A stretch of DNA of 14,130 bases from an uncultured Coriobacteriaceae bacterium (GCA_946623915.1 CAMORQ010000017.1:1-14130), one strand, 5' to 3'. Shown: positions 6,206-13,048, counted from the stretch's first letter. Notes: generated by a model from the letters alone, not told the origin. A program made the numbers and translations.

Positions 6206-7159
6206 CTATCCTGCGACGCAACGGTATGCGCCAAGGTAGGATAGGCCCTCGATTTTTTGAAGACGGTCGATTTCCTGGTCTGTGAAACCACTACTGCATT
6301 CGAGTTCGATCACATAGCGATAGGTCCCGAGAGCGGACCCGTCGGGCCGGTCGTGGACGCACACGAGTTCGATGCCGTTCGTGCACGCTTTGTCGAGAAG
6401 CTCAGGCAGGTCACCGGCCGTAATGTCTGCCACAAATGTCGCACGGTCGTACCCTTCGAGGCTGTTTGCCGTGCGCGAAACCACGTAGAAGCGCGTCACA
6501 TTGGCGGCGGACTGCGAGACGTTTTCCTGAAGGATTTCCAGACCGTAGAGTTCGGCCGCGCCCGGTGCAGCTATGGCAACCTTGGTGGTGTCGCCTCCAT
6601 CAGCGACCTCTTGGGCAGCGGCTGCGGTGCTGGGCATTTCCACGCGTTCCGCATCGGGTAGGTTTTCGTCGAGCCAGGCCGAGCTTTGAGCGAGGCCCTG
6701 TTTATGGGAGTACACCTCTTTTACGTGCGCAAGATCTGTTCCCGAAAGCCCCATAAGGGTTTGGCGAATAGGCAGAACCACTTCGCCCACTACTGAAACG
6801 CCGTCGACTTCCAGCAGTGCATCGATGTAGTCGACAACTGGTCCACCTAGCGTGTTTTCTTGCGGGATGACCGCGTAGGCAGCCGTGCCATCCGTCACCA
6901 TCGACAGTGCATCTGGGACGGTTTCTTGGGCGAGCAGTTCGTCGTTGGTGCCGAAGAAGAGCTTGGTCGCCTCTTCAGTGTAGGTGCCTGCCGGTCCTAA
7001 ATAGGCGATGGAGGTTACATCGGTAATCTCGGCATCCGCGTTCGGTGGCTGCACGGGTTCGGGGGTCTGTGCGGTGGTGCATGCAGCTAAGGACAGCAAC
7101 AACGCGCACGCAAAAACTGACGCTGCGAGACGCGACGTTGCAAACAATATTGTGCGCAA
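6206..7159 (-). CDS. exported prephenate-dehydratase-like lipoprotein (PheA family with ACT domain)
   Basis: The family enzyme turns prephenate into phenylpyruvate for phenylalanine synthesis, normally in the cytosol. Here the domain follows a clear lipoprotein signal: LRT, hydrophobic segment, LSLAAC lipobox, then a Pro-rich spacer. Catalytic-domain motifs are present: IAYLGPAGTYTEEA, AVIPQENTLGG (usual PIENSxxG), EVYSHKQGLAQS (usual YSHPQALAQC) and NVTRFYVVSR containing the TRF signature. A C-terminal ACT domain follows, with HDRPDG where ESRP is expected and an ELV in place of the phenylalanine-binding GALV, so feedback control may be lost or altered. The TTG start at 7159 is chosen because GGAG (7171-7168) is 8 bases upstream and the product then begins MLRTILF; the ATG at 7180 has no Shine-Dalgarno. 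Whether the exported protein is an enzyme or only a binding protein is unknown. Confidence 0.82.
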   Translation of the reverse strand: MRTILFATSRLAASVFACALLLSLAACTTAQTPEPVQPPNADAEITDVTSIAYLGPAGTYTEEATKLFFGTNDELLAQETVPDALSMVTDGTAAYAVIPQENTLGGPVVDYIDALLEVDGVSVVGEVVLPIRQTLMGLSGTDLAHVKEVYSHKQGLAQSSAWLDENLPDAERVEMPSTAAAAQEVADGGDTTKVAIAAPGAAELYGLEILQENVSQSAANVTRFYVVSRTANSLEGYDRATFVADITAGDLPELLDKACTNGIELVCVHDRPDGSALGTYRYVIELECSSGFTDQEIDRLQKIEGLSYLGAYRCVAG

Positions 7160-7224
7160 GATGCTAACTCCGGTTTCCATGTGCTTTAGATTCGATCTTC
7201 TCGGTATATGCTCTTGGCGCGTTC

Positions 7225-7449
7225 TTACTTTTTGAGAAGCTTTTCGCGGGTCTTCTTGCGCTGTTCTGCGCTGGGAGCGAAAAAGCCGATGACTGCACCT
7301 ATGATGGCTGCGGCAATAGGCTCGTACAAACCGGGATTGTACGTTCCGCCATCGATTACGACCTGTCTAATACACAGCCCCACGAGCACGGCGACCGCGC
7401 TGGCTACGGCAACGCCAATTGCACGGATGATCCCCTGTTGGGTAGTCAT
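7225..7449 (-). CDS. small two-helix membrane protein of unknown function
   Basis: The 74-residue product has two hydrophobic segments (about residues 9-27 and 43-59) separated by a short polar loop containing DGGTYNPGLYEP, and a very basic C-terminal tail (RKKTREKLLKK) expected in the cytosol. That gives a hairpin membrane protein with both ends inside. The ATG is preceded by AAAGGAGG at a 7-base spacing, the best ribosome binding site in this part of the window, so it is a real, probably well translated gene. It lies first in the - strand unit, 65 bp before the prephenate-dehydratase-like gene. I do not recognise a named family; the layout resembles small holin-like or phage/plasmid membrane proteins, but that is only a resemblance. 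Confidence 0.75.
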   Translation of the reverse strand: MTTQQGIIRAIGVAVASAVAVLVGLCIRQVVIDGGTYNPGLYEPIAAAIIGAVIGFFAPSAEQRKKTREKLLKK

Positions 7450-7477
7450 GGAATTGCCTCCTTTTGCTGGTGATGGA

Positions 7478-7483
7478 ATTATA
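7478..7483 (-). promoter_or_regulatory. extended -10 promoter for the - strand unit
   Basis: On the - strand the sequence reads GTGGTATAAT, a perfect TATAAT preceded by the TGn extension, 28 bp upstream of the small membrane-protein ATG. No convincing -35 is present at the right spacing, which extended -10 promoters can tolerate. Confidence 0.6.
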
Positions 7484-7502
7484 CCACCCTGATATAGGCC
7501 AT

Positions 7503-7531
7503 TTGCTAAAAGGGCAGGTCATTTATTGTAT
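7503..7531 (+). promoter_or_regulatory. possible promoter of the RiPP precursor gene
   Basis: TTGCTA (7503-7508) and TTGTAT (7526-7531) are separated by 17 bp. This would give a leader of roughly 110 bases before the precursor. It lies back to back with the - strand promoter at 7478-7483, so the region works as a divergent control region. The -10 is imperfect. Confidence 0.35.
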
Positions 7532-7638
7532 GCTTCCTTTTGCCTGCTCTGGAGAACTGGCGCTGTACTGGCACAGGATTCCTGAAGCGGATAGCGTGGT
7601 GCCAGCGGGATAGCCTCGCATGGGGCGGTTGTTCGAAC

Positions 7639-7654
7639 GGAGGACGAAACGACG
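7639..7654 (+). promoter_or_regulatory. ribosome binding site followed by an ACG in place of a start codon
   Basis: GGAGG at 7639-7643 is followed, in the precursor's frame, by ACG at 7649 and ACG at 7652 (spacings 5 and 8). The first ATG in this frame is at 7673, 29 bases from GGAGG, which is too far for normal use. No ATG, GTG or TTG exists in this frame between the stop at 7592 and 7673. Confidence 0.5.
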
Positions 7655-7672
7655 GAAGCTTATCAACTCTTT

Positions 7673-8062
7673 ATGGCAAAAGTGTCCGAGGACGAAGAGC
7701 TCGAAGCCAGAATCAGGGCCCTTGATATGAGTGATCCCGATGCTGCCACTGTTCAGGTTATTTCCATTGCTAAGGAGCTTGGGATTGAGTTGACCCCCGA
7801 GGATTTCGTACTCGACCAAGAAGAGATCCAGGAGCTTTCCGACGACGAGCTGTCTGCTGTATCGGGCGGCGGCGCGGTCTGTGGTTGCAGCGGTGCCGGC
7901 TACGGCCACGCGTGGAGCGAAACGACTGGCAAGTGCGTCTGTATAGCTGTTGGCGAAGGCTATTTCAAGAACAACGACGAAGATTTCGCATGGCTCATTG
8001 AGACCAAAGCCAACTCCGACGGCAGCTGCGTATGCGTGGGCGCAGGCGCCGGTGGCCTGTAA
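7673..8062 (+). CDS. Nif11-leader RiPP precursor with three CxC repeats in the core
   Basis: This is a ribosomal peptide precursor. Residues 1-67 (from ATG 7673) are a Nif11-type leader: FMAKVSEDEELEARIRAL with an upstream continuation, then IAKELGIELTPEDF, then IQELSDDELSAVSGGG ending in the double-glycine cleavage signal (Gly65-67). The 62-residue core has only six cysteines, in three pairs at 70/72, 88/90 and 119/121. Each opens the same nonapeptide pattern C-x-C-x-[GA]-[AV]-G-x-G (CGCSGAGYG, CVCIAVGEG, CVCVGAGAG). The peptide ends in GAGAGGL. The upstream in-frame residues TEAYQLF complete the usual Nif11 helix, so translation may begin near 7649/7652 at an ACG. No intact modification enzyme, protease or transporter lies beside it. 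The radical-SAM remnant at 4251 is of a suitable class but is broken. Final structure and activity are unknown. Confidence 0.8.
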   Translation: MAKVSEDEELEARIRALDMSDPDAATVQVISIAKELGIELTPEDFVLDQEEIQELSDDELSAVSGGGAVCGCSGAGYGHAWSETTGKCVCIAVGEGYFKNNDEDFAWLIETKANSDGSCVCVGAGAGGL

Positions 8063-8397
8063 GATATTCTGAAGACGCCTTCTTCAGGTAAAGAGTCCTC
8101 TCCAGTCTGAAGAAGGCCTCGTCTGACAGACGCTGATATTTCTGTAAGCGCGCTCCCGCATTCACTTCGGTTTGCGCTCTGGTTATAGTGCGCACGTTTC
8201 CGCCGAAGGCTGACGGAAACATGCCGCATTCTGGGCAAGTTAAGCAATCTACGTGGCTGGAACATGTTGCCCCGTAATCTCACAAAATGACCGACTGCTT
8301 GGTATCTGCGCTAGTATTATTGGTGTGAGGAGCAAATCCGTTACAAGGGATTGTTCCAGAATTCGACACCCAACATTACTTAGGGCAGGGGGCAGCA
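8063..8397. other. 335-bp gene-free region with hairpins
   Basis: No coding frame here looks real. It holds two overlapping hairpins just after the precursor (8069-8087 and 8077-8117), a hairpin with 7-bp arms GTTTCCG (8196-8202) and CGGAAAC (8214-8220), and the leader of the phosphatase gene with a purine-rich GGGGG stretch shortly before its ATG. I see no convincing -35/-10 pair. Confidence 0.5.
8069..8117 (+). terminator. overlapping, mutually exclusive hairpins after the RiPP precursor
   Basis: CTGAAGA (8069-8075) pairs with TCTTCAG (8081-8087). The same TCTTCAG, extended to GCCTTCTTCAG (8077-8087), pairs perfectly over 11 bp with CTGAAGAAGGC (8107-8117). Only one of the two can form at a time. 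There is no T-run after either, so this is either a transcript-end stabiliser or a weak terminator. Confidence 0.45.
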
Positions 8398-9942
8398 ATG
8401 AATCTTGCGGTACGCAGGCACTTGTTCGTAGGCCTGATAATTATCCTGGCCACCATGTTCGCGCTGGGCGCATGTGGTCAGACAACGATACAGCAGCAGG
8501 CATCTTCTAGCGCATCGCAGCAGGTCCAGTCTGTGTCGGCAGTATCTTCCGAGCAGGATGTGGCAGCTTCTTCCAAGGTGGACAACGCCGAAGCGTCCGC
8601 AGCCACATCGACGAGCGAGGCAGGGGCGGCTTCGTCTTCTAGCAATACGACGCCGGCCGAAGCAGATGCGTCAGCTGCGGAACAGGCGGACTACCACAAC
8701 CCGGGCGATGGCTATATGTTGCAGCAGGTTCTGGTGCTCAGTCGCCACAACATCCGCGCCCCGCTTTCGACTAACGGTTCAGCGCTTGCCCAGGCGACGA
8801 CGCACGATTGGATCGAGTGGACGGCCAACCCCAGCGAGCTCACGCTCCGAGGCGGTGCGCTCGAAACCACGATGGGCCAGTATTTCCGCGAGTGGCTCGA
8901 AATGGAGGAGCTCATACCCCAGAATTGGGATCCAGGTGAAAACGAAGCGCGCTTCTACGCCAACGCAAAGCAGCGCACTATAGCCACGGCGCAGTATTTT
9001 TCAAGCGGGATGCTTCCCGTTGCCAACGTGCCCATAGAAACCCATGCCGAATACGACGCCATGGACCCCGTGTTCCTACCCGGCTTTTCCTTCCTTTCCG
9101 ATTCCTACGAAGCCGCCGCATCAGAACAGATTGCTGCCATGGGTGGTGCCGACGGGATGGCAGGTGTGGCTGCAGGGCTGCAAGACAACTTCGAACTGCT
9201 CGCGAACGTGACCGATTACGAGTCGTCTCCAGGCGTGGCGTCGGGCGAGTTGGCACCGTTTGACACATCCGATACCCAAGTGACGCTCGAGCTTGGCGAA
9301 GAGCCGTCCATGACGGGTTCGCTCAAAACCGCCTGTTCGCTGGCCGATGCGCTCGTGTTGCAGTATTACGAAGCGGAAGATAGCTCGCGCGCAGCCTTCG
9401 GTCGCGAGCTGAGCCTGGAGGAATGGACGGCGATCTCGGAAATCAAGGACGTTTACGGCGACGTGCTCTTCACCGCACCGCTTGTTGCCAGCAACGTTGC
9501 GCATCCCCTGCTCGCAGAAATAGCTTCCGAGCTAGACGCCCATGAGCAGGGCCGCGTTTTCACGTTCCTCTGCGGACACGACTCCAACCTTGCCAGCGTG
9601 TTATCGGCGCTTGGTGCCGAAGAATACGAGCTGCCGGACACGATCGAGAAGAAGACGCCGATCGGTGCGAAGCTTGTGCTCGAACGCTGGGCCGACGAGG
9701 GCGGGGCGCAGTATTGCCGGTTGCGCTTGCTCTACCAGAGTACGGAGCAGCTGAGAAACCTTGCGCTGCTCACCGATGGCGTGGCTCCTGTTTCTTTCGA
9801 CCTTTCGCTTGAGGGCATAAGCAAGAACACCGATGGCCTCTATGCGTACGAGGATGTGCGCAGTCGCCTTCAGGAGGCGGTCGATTCCTACGATGATCTG
9901 GTGGAAGAATACGGCGATTCCGCGCTTGCCGAAGCCGCTTAG
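8398..9942 (+). CDS. agp: glucose-1-phosphatase-like histidine acid phosphatase, lipoprotein
   Basis: Histidine acid phosphatases remove phosphate from sugar phosphates or phytate outside the cytoplasm. The product begins with a signal peptide ending in LGAC (Cys26), then about 70 residues of Ser/Ala/Gln-rich linker, then the catalytic domain. The active-site motif is SRHNIRAPL (R116, H117, R120); the Asn in RHN instead of RHG is typical of the Agp glucose-1-phosphatase branch. Further family matches are TNGSAL, FREWLEME, YANAKQRTIATAQYF, a SLADALVLQYYE block and CGHDSNLASVLSALG with the proton-donor HD (H394, D395). TPIGAKLVLERW and YQSTEQLRNLALLT complete the C-terminal half. Length of the domain (about 410 aa) is normal. 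The ATG at 8398 follows a G-rich stretch. Enteric Agp is a soluble periplasmic enzyme; here it is membrane-anchored by lipid. Substrate preference is inferred from homology only. Confidence 0.88.
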   Translation: MNLAVRRHLFVGLIIILATMFALGACGQTTIQQQASSSASQQVQSVSAVSSEQDVAASSKVDNAEASAATSTSEAGAASSSSNTTPAEADASAAEQADYHNPGDGYMLQQVLVLSRHNIRAPLSTNGSALAQATTHDWIEWTANPSELTLRGGALETTMGQYFREWLEMEELIPQNWDPGENEARFYANAKQRTIATAQYFSSGMLPVANVPIETHAEYDAMDPVFLPGFSFLSDSYEAAASEQIAAMGGADGMAGVAAGLQDNFELLANVTDYESSPGVASGELAPFDTSDTQVTLELGEEPSMTGSLKTACSLADALVLQYYEAEDSSRAAFGRELSLEEWTAISEIKDVYGDVLFTAPLVASNVAHPLLAEIASELDAHEQGRVFTFLCGHDSNLASVLSALGAEEYELPDTIEKKTPIGAKLVLERWADEGGAQYCRLRLLYQSTEQLRNLALLTDGVAPVSFDLSLEGISKNTDGLYAYEDVRSRLQEAVDSYDDLVEEYGDSALAEAA

Positions 9943-10024
9943 TACCTGCGGTGGTCTGCCTTCCAGCTCCTGGCACGCGAATGTCGCCCTGGTGTCTGAC
10001 GATGCGGCTGGAGCTCGATGATCC

Positions 10025-10053
10025 CTGACACCGCTGGCTTTTGCGTATAGTAT
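10025..10053 (+). promoter_or_regulatory. possible promoter of budA
   Basis: CTGACA (10025-10030) and TAGTAT (10048-10053) are spaced by 17 bp and lie about 40 bp before the budA start. GGTGTC (9991-9996) and GACACC (10027-10032) form a small inverted repeat whose right arm overlaps the -35. Confidence 0.35.
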
Positions 10054-10095
10054 TGAAGTGGCGGCGGGAATTGCTTCGTGAGACAGGGACGTGGC

Positions 10096-10821
10096 ATGAG
10101 CAACAAAATGTTTCAAGTATCGACGCTGCAGGCTCTCGTGGCGGGGTACACGCGCAGTGTGATCACCGTGCAAGAGTTGTTGGGCCGGGGAAGCGTTGGG
10201 CTGGGAACTTTCGAGGGTGTAGATGGCGAGTTGATTCTGCTCGACGGCGTGTGCTACCGCGCCCAGCAGGACGGAACCATCACAAAGCCCGCGCTTGACG
10301 TCGGTGTGCCGTTTGCCTCCGTCGCTTCGGTGCAGGATGGCACTGCGTTCGAATTGGGAGAGGTGCCTGACATGGACGCCCTTGCGCATGAGCTCACGTG
10401 CAAAGTTGACGAGGCGTTCGCATTGAACAGTCTGCATGTTGTTACGGTGGACGGCACCTTCGAGTACGTGTCCGCGCGTTCGGAGTCGGCGTATAGGGCG
10501 GACCACGTAACCCTGAAGGACATGCTCGCCACAACGCAGCGCGAGTTCGTCTTCGAAAAGCTAGACGGTGCGCTTGTGTGCGTTTACCATCCGGAATTCA
10601 TGGACGGGATCAACGCCCCCGGTTGGCATGTACATTTCCTGTCGGCGGACCGTACGAAGGGAGGGCACGTTTTCGACGTGTCCCTCGTCCGTGGTAGCGC
10701 CGTGATGCACAGAATTGACTGTATCGAAATACAGCTGCCGGCAACGGCTGCCTTCGATACGTATTCTCTGATAGAGACCTCAAAAGAAGAGGTCGCCGAA
10801 GTAGAGCAGGGAAACCGATAA
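10096..10821 (+). CDS. budA: acetolactate decarboxylase
   Basis: This cytosolic zinc enzyme decarboxylates alpha-acetolactate to acetoin, diverting pyruvate-derived carbon away from acid or from branched-chain amino acid synthesis. Family motifs appear in order: FQVSTLQALVAGYTRSVITV near the start, LGTFEGVDGELILLDGVCYR with the conserved Glu, the DGTFEYVSARS segment with the conserved Arg, LVCVYHPEFMDGINAPGWHVHFLS and DRTKGGHVFDV. The zinc histidines are the pair in WHVHF and the one in GGHV. Length (241 aa) is normal. ATG 10096 has AGGGA 6 bases upstream; GTG 10078 in the same frame is a less likely start. No acetolactate synthase or butanediol dehydrogenase lies in the window. It follows the phosphatase by about 150 bp and ends at a hairpin shared with the convergent operon. 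Confidence 0.93.
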   Translation: MSNKMFQVSTLQALVAGYTRSVITVQELLGRGSVGLGTFEGVDGELILLDGVCYRAQQDGTITKPALDVGVPFASVASVQDGTAFELGEVPDMDALAHELTCKVDEAFALNSLHVVTVDGTFEYVSARSESAYRADHVTLKDMLATTQREFVFEKLDGALVCVYHPEFMDGINAPGWHVHFLSADRTKGGHVFDVSLVRGSAVMHRIDCIEIQLPATAAFDTYSLIETSKEEVAEVEQGNR

Positions 10822-10822
10822 G

Positions 10823-10878
10823 CAGGGGCGCAGGCCTGTTCATTATGGCAATGCCAGATGATCAGGCCCGCGCCCCCT
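10823..10878. terminator. hairpin between convergent budA and the redox operon
   Basis: The left arm GGGGCGC-A-GGCCTG (10825-10838) pairs with CAGGCC-C-GCGCCCC (10863-10876) with a single central mismatch, a 13-pair GC-rich stem. The loop holds TGGCA/TGCCA. It starts right after the budA stop and lies before the 3' end of the opposing operon, so it probably serves both. T-runs are short. Confidence 0.6.
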
Positions 10879-10937
10879 GTTCGCAAGGTTTTGCTCGCCC
10901 GTGCGAACTTTCACCTGGTCTCCCAGGCAGCGATGCT

Positions 10938-11471
10938 CTAAAGCGACAGCCCCAATTCGTAGGCTTCGTCGGGGTAGTTCGTCCGTCTGGTCATGGCCGG
11001 GCTTCCGCAGCCGTATCCGAGCACCATGCCGACATCTTCGAAATTGCAATAGCGCACGAGCGTCTGGTAGTGGGCGACCAGCGCTTCGAACGTCCAATCG
11101 TCGACGTTCCACGCCACGGAAAGCAGCGCCGACTTCAAATGCTTGCGGTTGAGGCTGGAATTGAAGGCGCAGAAGCGGTCGACTACGCATTTCAGCTGTG
11201 CGCTCATGCCGTAGTAGTACAACGGCGTCGCAAACACAAGCATGTCAGCGTTCAGGATGGCTTCGCGAACGGTATCCATTTCGTCGTGCTGCACGCAGGG
11301 GCCTTCGTAGCCACAGGCGATACAGCCCGTGCATGGCGCAATGTCGCACTTTGCCACATCGACGACTCCCACGGTGTAGCCGGCCTTGCTGGCTCCTTCG
11401 GCGAAGCTATCCACCAGGATCCTTGTCGAACCTTTTGCGTTGGGGCTTGCGAACAGCACCGTTATCTTCAT
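10938..11471 (-). CDS. NAD(P)H-dependent flavoprotein with Isf-type cysteine cluster
   Basis: This is a flavodoxin-fold FMN oxidoreductase. It begins MKITVLFASPNAKGSTRILV, the FMN-phosphate loop, and continues with the compact cysteine motif C47-x2-C50-x2-C53-x5-C59 (CTGCIACGYEGPC), which matches the CX2CX2CX4-7C [4Fe-4S] motif of iron-sulfur flavoproteins. Next come the ADMLVFATPLYYYGMSAQLK block, where YYYGMSAQLK lines the flavin, and VVDRFC. Length 177 aa is normal for the family. The ATG overlaps the stop of the aldo/keto reductase as ATGA (11471-11468), so the two are translationally coupled. It is the last gene of the - strand operon and ends near the shared hairpin. Whether the cluster is actually assembled, and the electron donor and acceptor, cannot be read from sequence. 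Confidence 0.85.
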   Translation of the reverse strand: MKITVLFASPNAKGSTRILVDSFAEGASKAGYTVGVVDVAKCDIAPCTGCIACGYEGPCVQHDEMDTVREAILNADMLVFATPLYYYGMSAQLKCVVDRFCAFNSSLNRKHLKSALLSVAWNVDDWTFEALVAHYQTLVRYCNFEDVGMVLGYGCGSPAMTRRTNYPDEAYELGLSL

Positions 11472-12520
11472 CGTTTTTCACCTTTCAGGTACCGTGCATT
11501 TGAAAGCCACACGTGCTCTTTGCCTGCTTCGTCGGGCTTGTTCTGCGCCATCACGCCGACGATGGCATGCGGGACGTAGGGCTCTTCCAGCCAGGCGATA
11601 TCATCGTCGGTAAGATCGAGGTCGACAGCTGCTGCTGCGCCGTCCACATGGCTTACCTTCGTGGCCCCAACCACAGGTGATGCGGTCTTGGCCAGCAGCC
11701 ATGCGAGCGACACCTCGGTCATCGAAACGCCGCGGCTTTCGGCAAGACGCGACACTCGTTCGATGACGAGCGCATCGGCGTCGGACGAAGCGTCGTACTT
11801 GAGCCTTGCGTAAGAATCTTCCCGAAGCCGTTTGCTCGTCTCGTCGGGGCGACGCGACAGGCGCCCGCTCGCAAGCGAGCTATAGGGAGTGAGTGCGATG
11901 CCTTCCTCGGCGCAGCAAGGTACCATTTCGCGTTCGTCTTCGCGGAAGATAAGGTTCATGTGGTTTTGCACGCTGATGAACTGCGGGAACCCTTCGCGTT
12001 CGGCGAGCGCATTGGCCTTCTCGAGCTGCCAGGCGTAGACGTTGGCGATGCCGACGTAGCGCACTTTGCCGGCTTTCACCACGTGCTCCAACCCTTCCAT
12101 TACATCGAAGAGCGGTGTGTTGTAGTCCCACATGTGGTAGATGTAGAGGTCGACGTAGTCCATTCCCAGGTGCGAAAGGCTCGCGTCGATGCTTCTTGCG
12201 ATGTGCCGCTGGCCGCTGACGCCGTCCGCGATTTCGTCTGCGGTTCGCGGCAGGAACTTTGTGGCGACCACCACGTCTTCGCGGCGGGCGTAATCGCGAA
12301 GGGCGCGTCCGAGGTAGGCTTCGGATGTGCCGCCTTGATAGGCTATGGCCGTGTCGAAGAAATTAATACCCGCATCGAGGGCGCGCTTGACGATAGTACG
12401 GGTTTCGTCTTCGCCGACCGTCCAGGTGTGCTGGCCGGCCTGCGGGTCGCCGAAGCCCATGCATCCCAGGCAAATGCGCGAAACCTCAAGATCGCTTGCA
12501 CCAAGGTTTATGTATTTCAT
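11468..12520 (-). CDS. aldo/keto reductase
   Basis: This is an NADPH-dependent carbonyl reductase with a (beta/alpha)8 barrel. The 350-aa product has the catalytic tetrad in the expected places: D56 in GINFFDTAIAY, Y61, K88 in VVATKFL and H129 in DLYIYHMWD. The coenzyme-binding features follow (VRYVGIANVYAWQL, SVQNHMNLI, TPYSSLASGRL, and a late SPVVGATKVSHVDGA segment). Length is typical of the AKR families related to yeast Ara/YakC-like enzymes. GGAG in the end of the flavodoxin gene precedes the ATG by 11 bases, with a closer GGGG immediately before it; the upstream gene stops only 3 bases away and the downstream gene overlaps it. The physiological substrate is unknown; the setting between flavoproteins suggests a redox or detoxification role. 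Confidence 0.9.
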   Translation of the reverse strand: MKYINLGASDLEVSRICLGCMGFGDPQAGQHTWTVGEDETRTIVKRALDAGINFFDTAIAYQGGTSEAYLGRALRDYARREDVVVATKFLPRTADEIADGVSGQRHIARSIDASLSHLGMDYVDLYIYHMWDYNTPLFDVMEGLEHVVKAGKVRYVGIANVYAWQLEKANALAEREGFPQFISVQNHMNLIFREDEREMVPCCAEEGIALTPYSSLASGRLSRRPDETSKRLREDSYARLKYDASSDADALVIERVSRLAESRGVSMTEVSLAWLLAKTASPVVGATKVSHVDGAAAAVDLDLTDDDIAWLEEPYVPHAIVGVMAQNKPDEAGKEHVWLSNARYLKGEKR

Positions 12521-12523
12521 CCC

Positions 12524-13006
12524 CTACGACTCCTGTGCGTCTGCGGCCCAGGAGGCCAGCTCTGCTTGCGAAAGGTGCCCGTTCAGCAGGCCGCCTTGGT
12601 GCACATGCGCACCTGGCGCAATCGCCTGCATGCGCTTCGGTGCTTGGCCCAGCCCGCTGCCGCCGCTTGTGGCGAAGGGCACAACTGTCTTGCCGGAAAA
12701 GTCGTAGGTCTCCAGGAAGGTGTCGATGATGCGCGGTTCGACGTACCACCACACTGGGAAGCCCACGAACACCGTATCGTAAGACGCCATGTCTGCAACG
12801 TCGCCGGCTATCGCTGGGCGGCACGCCTCGTCGTTCATTTCGATGGTTGTGCGGCTCGACTTGTCCTGCCAGTTCAGGTCCGCACTTGTGTAGGGTTCGG
12901 CCGCAGCGATCTCGAACAGGTCGGCGCCCGTGGCTTCTGCCAGGTTGCGCGCCACCTTCGCCGTCGTTCCACTCGCGCTGAAATACGCTACCAATGTCTT
13001 AGCCAT
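12524..13006 (-). CDS. cytosolic flavodoxin
   Basis: This is an FMN-binding electron carrier of 160 aa without a signal peptide. The FMN-phosphate loop is FSASGTTAKVARNLA (res. 9-23). The middle carries EIAAAEPYTSADLNWQD, the YDTVFVGFPVWWYVEPRII strand/loop with the flavin-stacking WW, and PFATSGGSGLGQ, the second flavin loop. ATG 13006 has ATAGGAGT just upstream. It is clearly paralogous to the next gene upstream, which is the same domain fused to a Tat/lipoprotein signal: the AEPYT..DLN, PAxA, YDTVFxGxPxWW and TSGxSG blocks line up. The pair most likely arose by tandem duplication with later gain (or loss) of export. It sits 3 bases before the aldo/keto reductase and shares its operon. Confidence 0.9.
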   Translation of the reverse strand: MAKTLVAYFSASGTTAKVARNLAEATGADLFEIAAAEPYTSADLNWQDKSSRTTIEMNDEACRPAIAGDVADMASYDTVFVGFPVWWYVEPRIIDTFLETYDFSGKTVVPFATSGGSGLGQAPKRMQAIAPGAHVHQGGLLNGHLSQAELASWAADAQES

Positions 13007-13048
13007 GTTTACTCCTATCCGTTGGTTTTCTTTTCGTGTTGGTATCGG

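Noticed and set aside
7159..7180. ATG at 7180 as the start of the prephenate-dehydratase-like gene
   Set aside because: No Shine-Dalgarno precedes it, whereas the in-frame TTG at 7159 has GGAG at 8 bases and yields a cleaner signal peptide.
10078..10095. GTG at 10078 as the budA start
   Set aside because: The in-frame ATG at 10096 has AGGGA at good spacing and matches the usual family start better.
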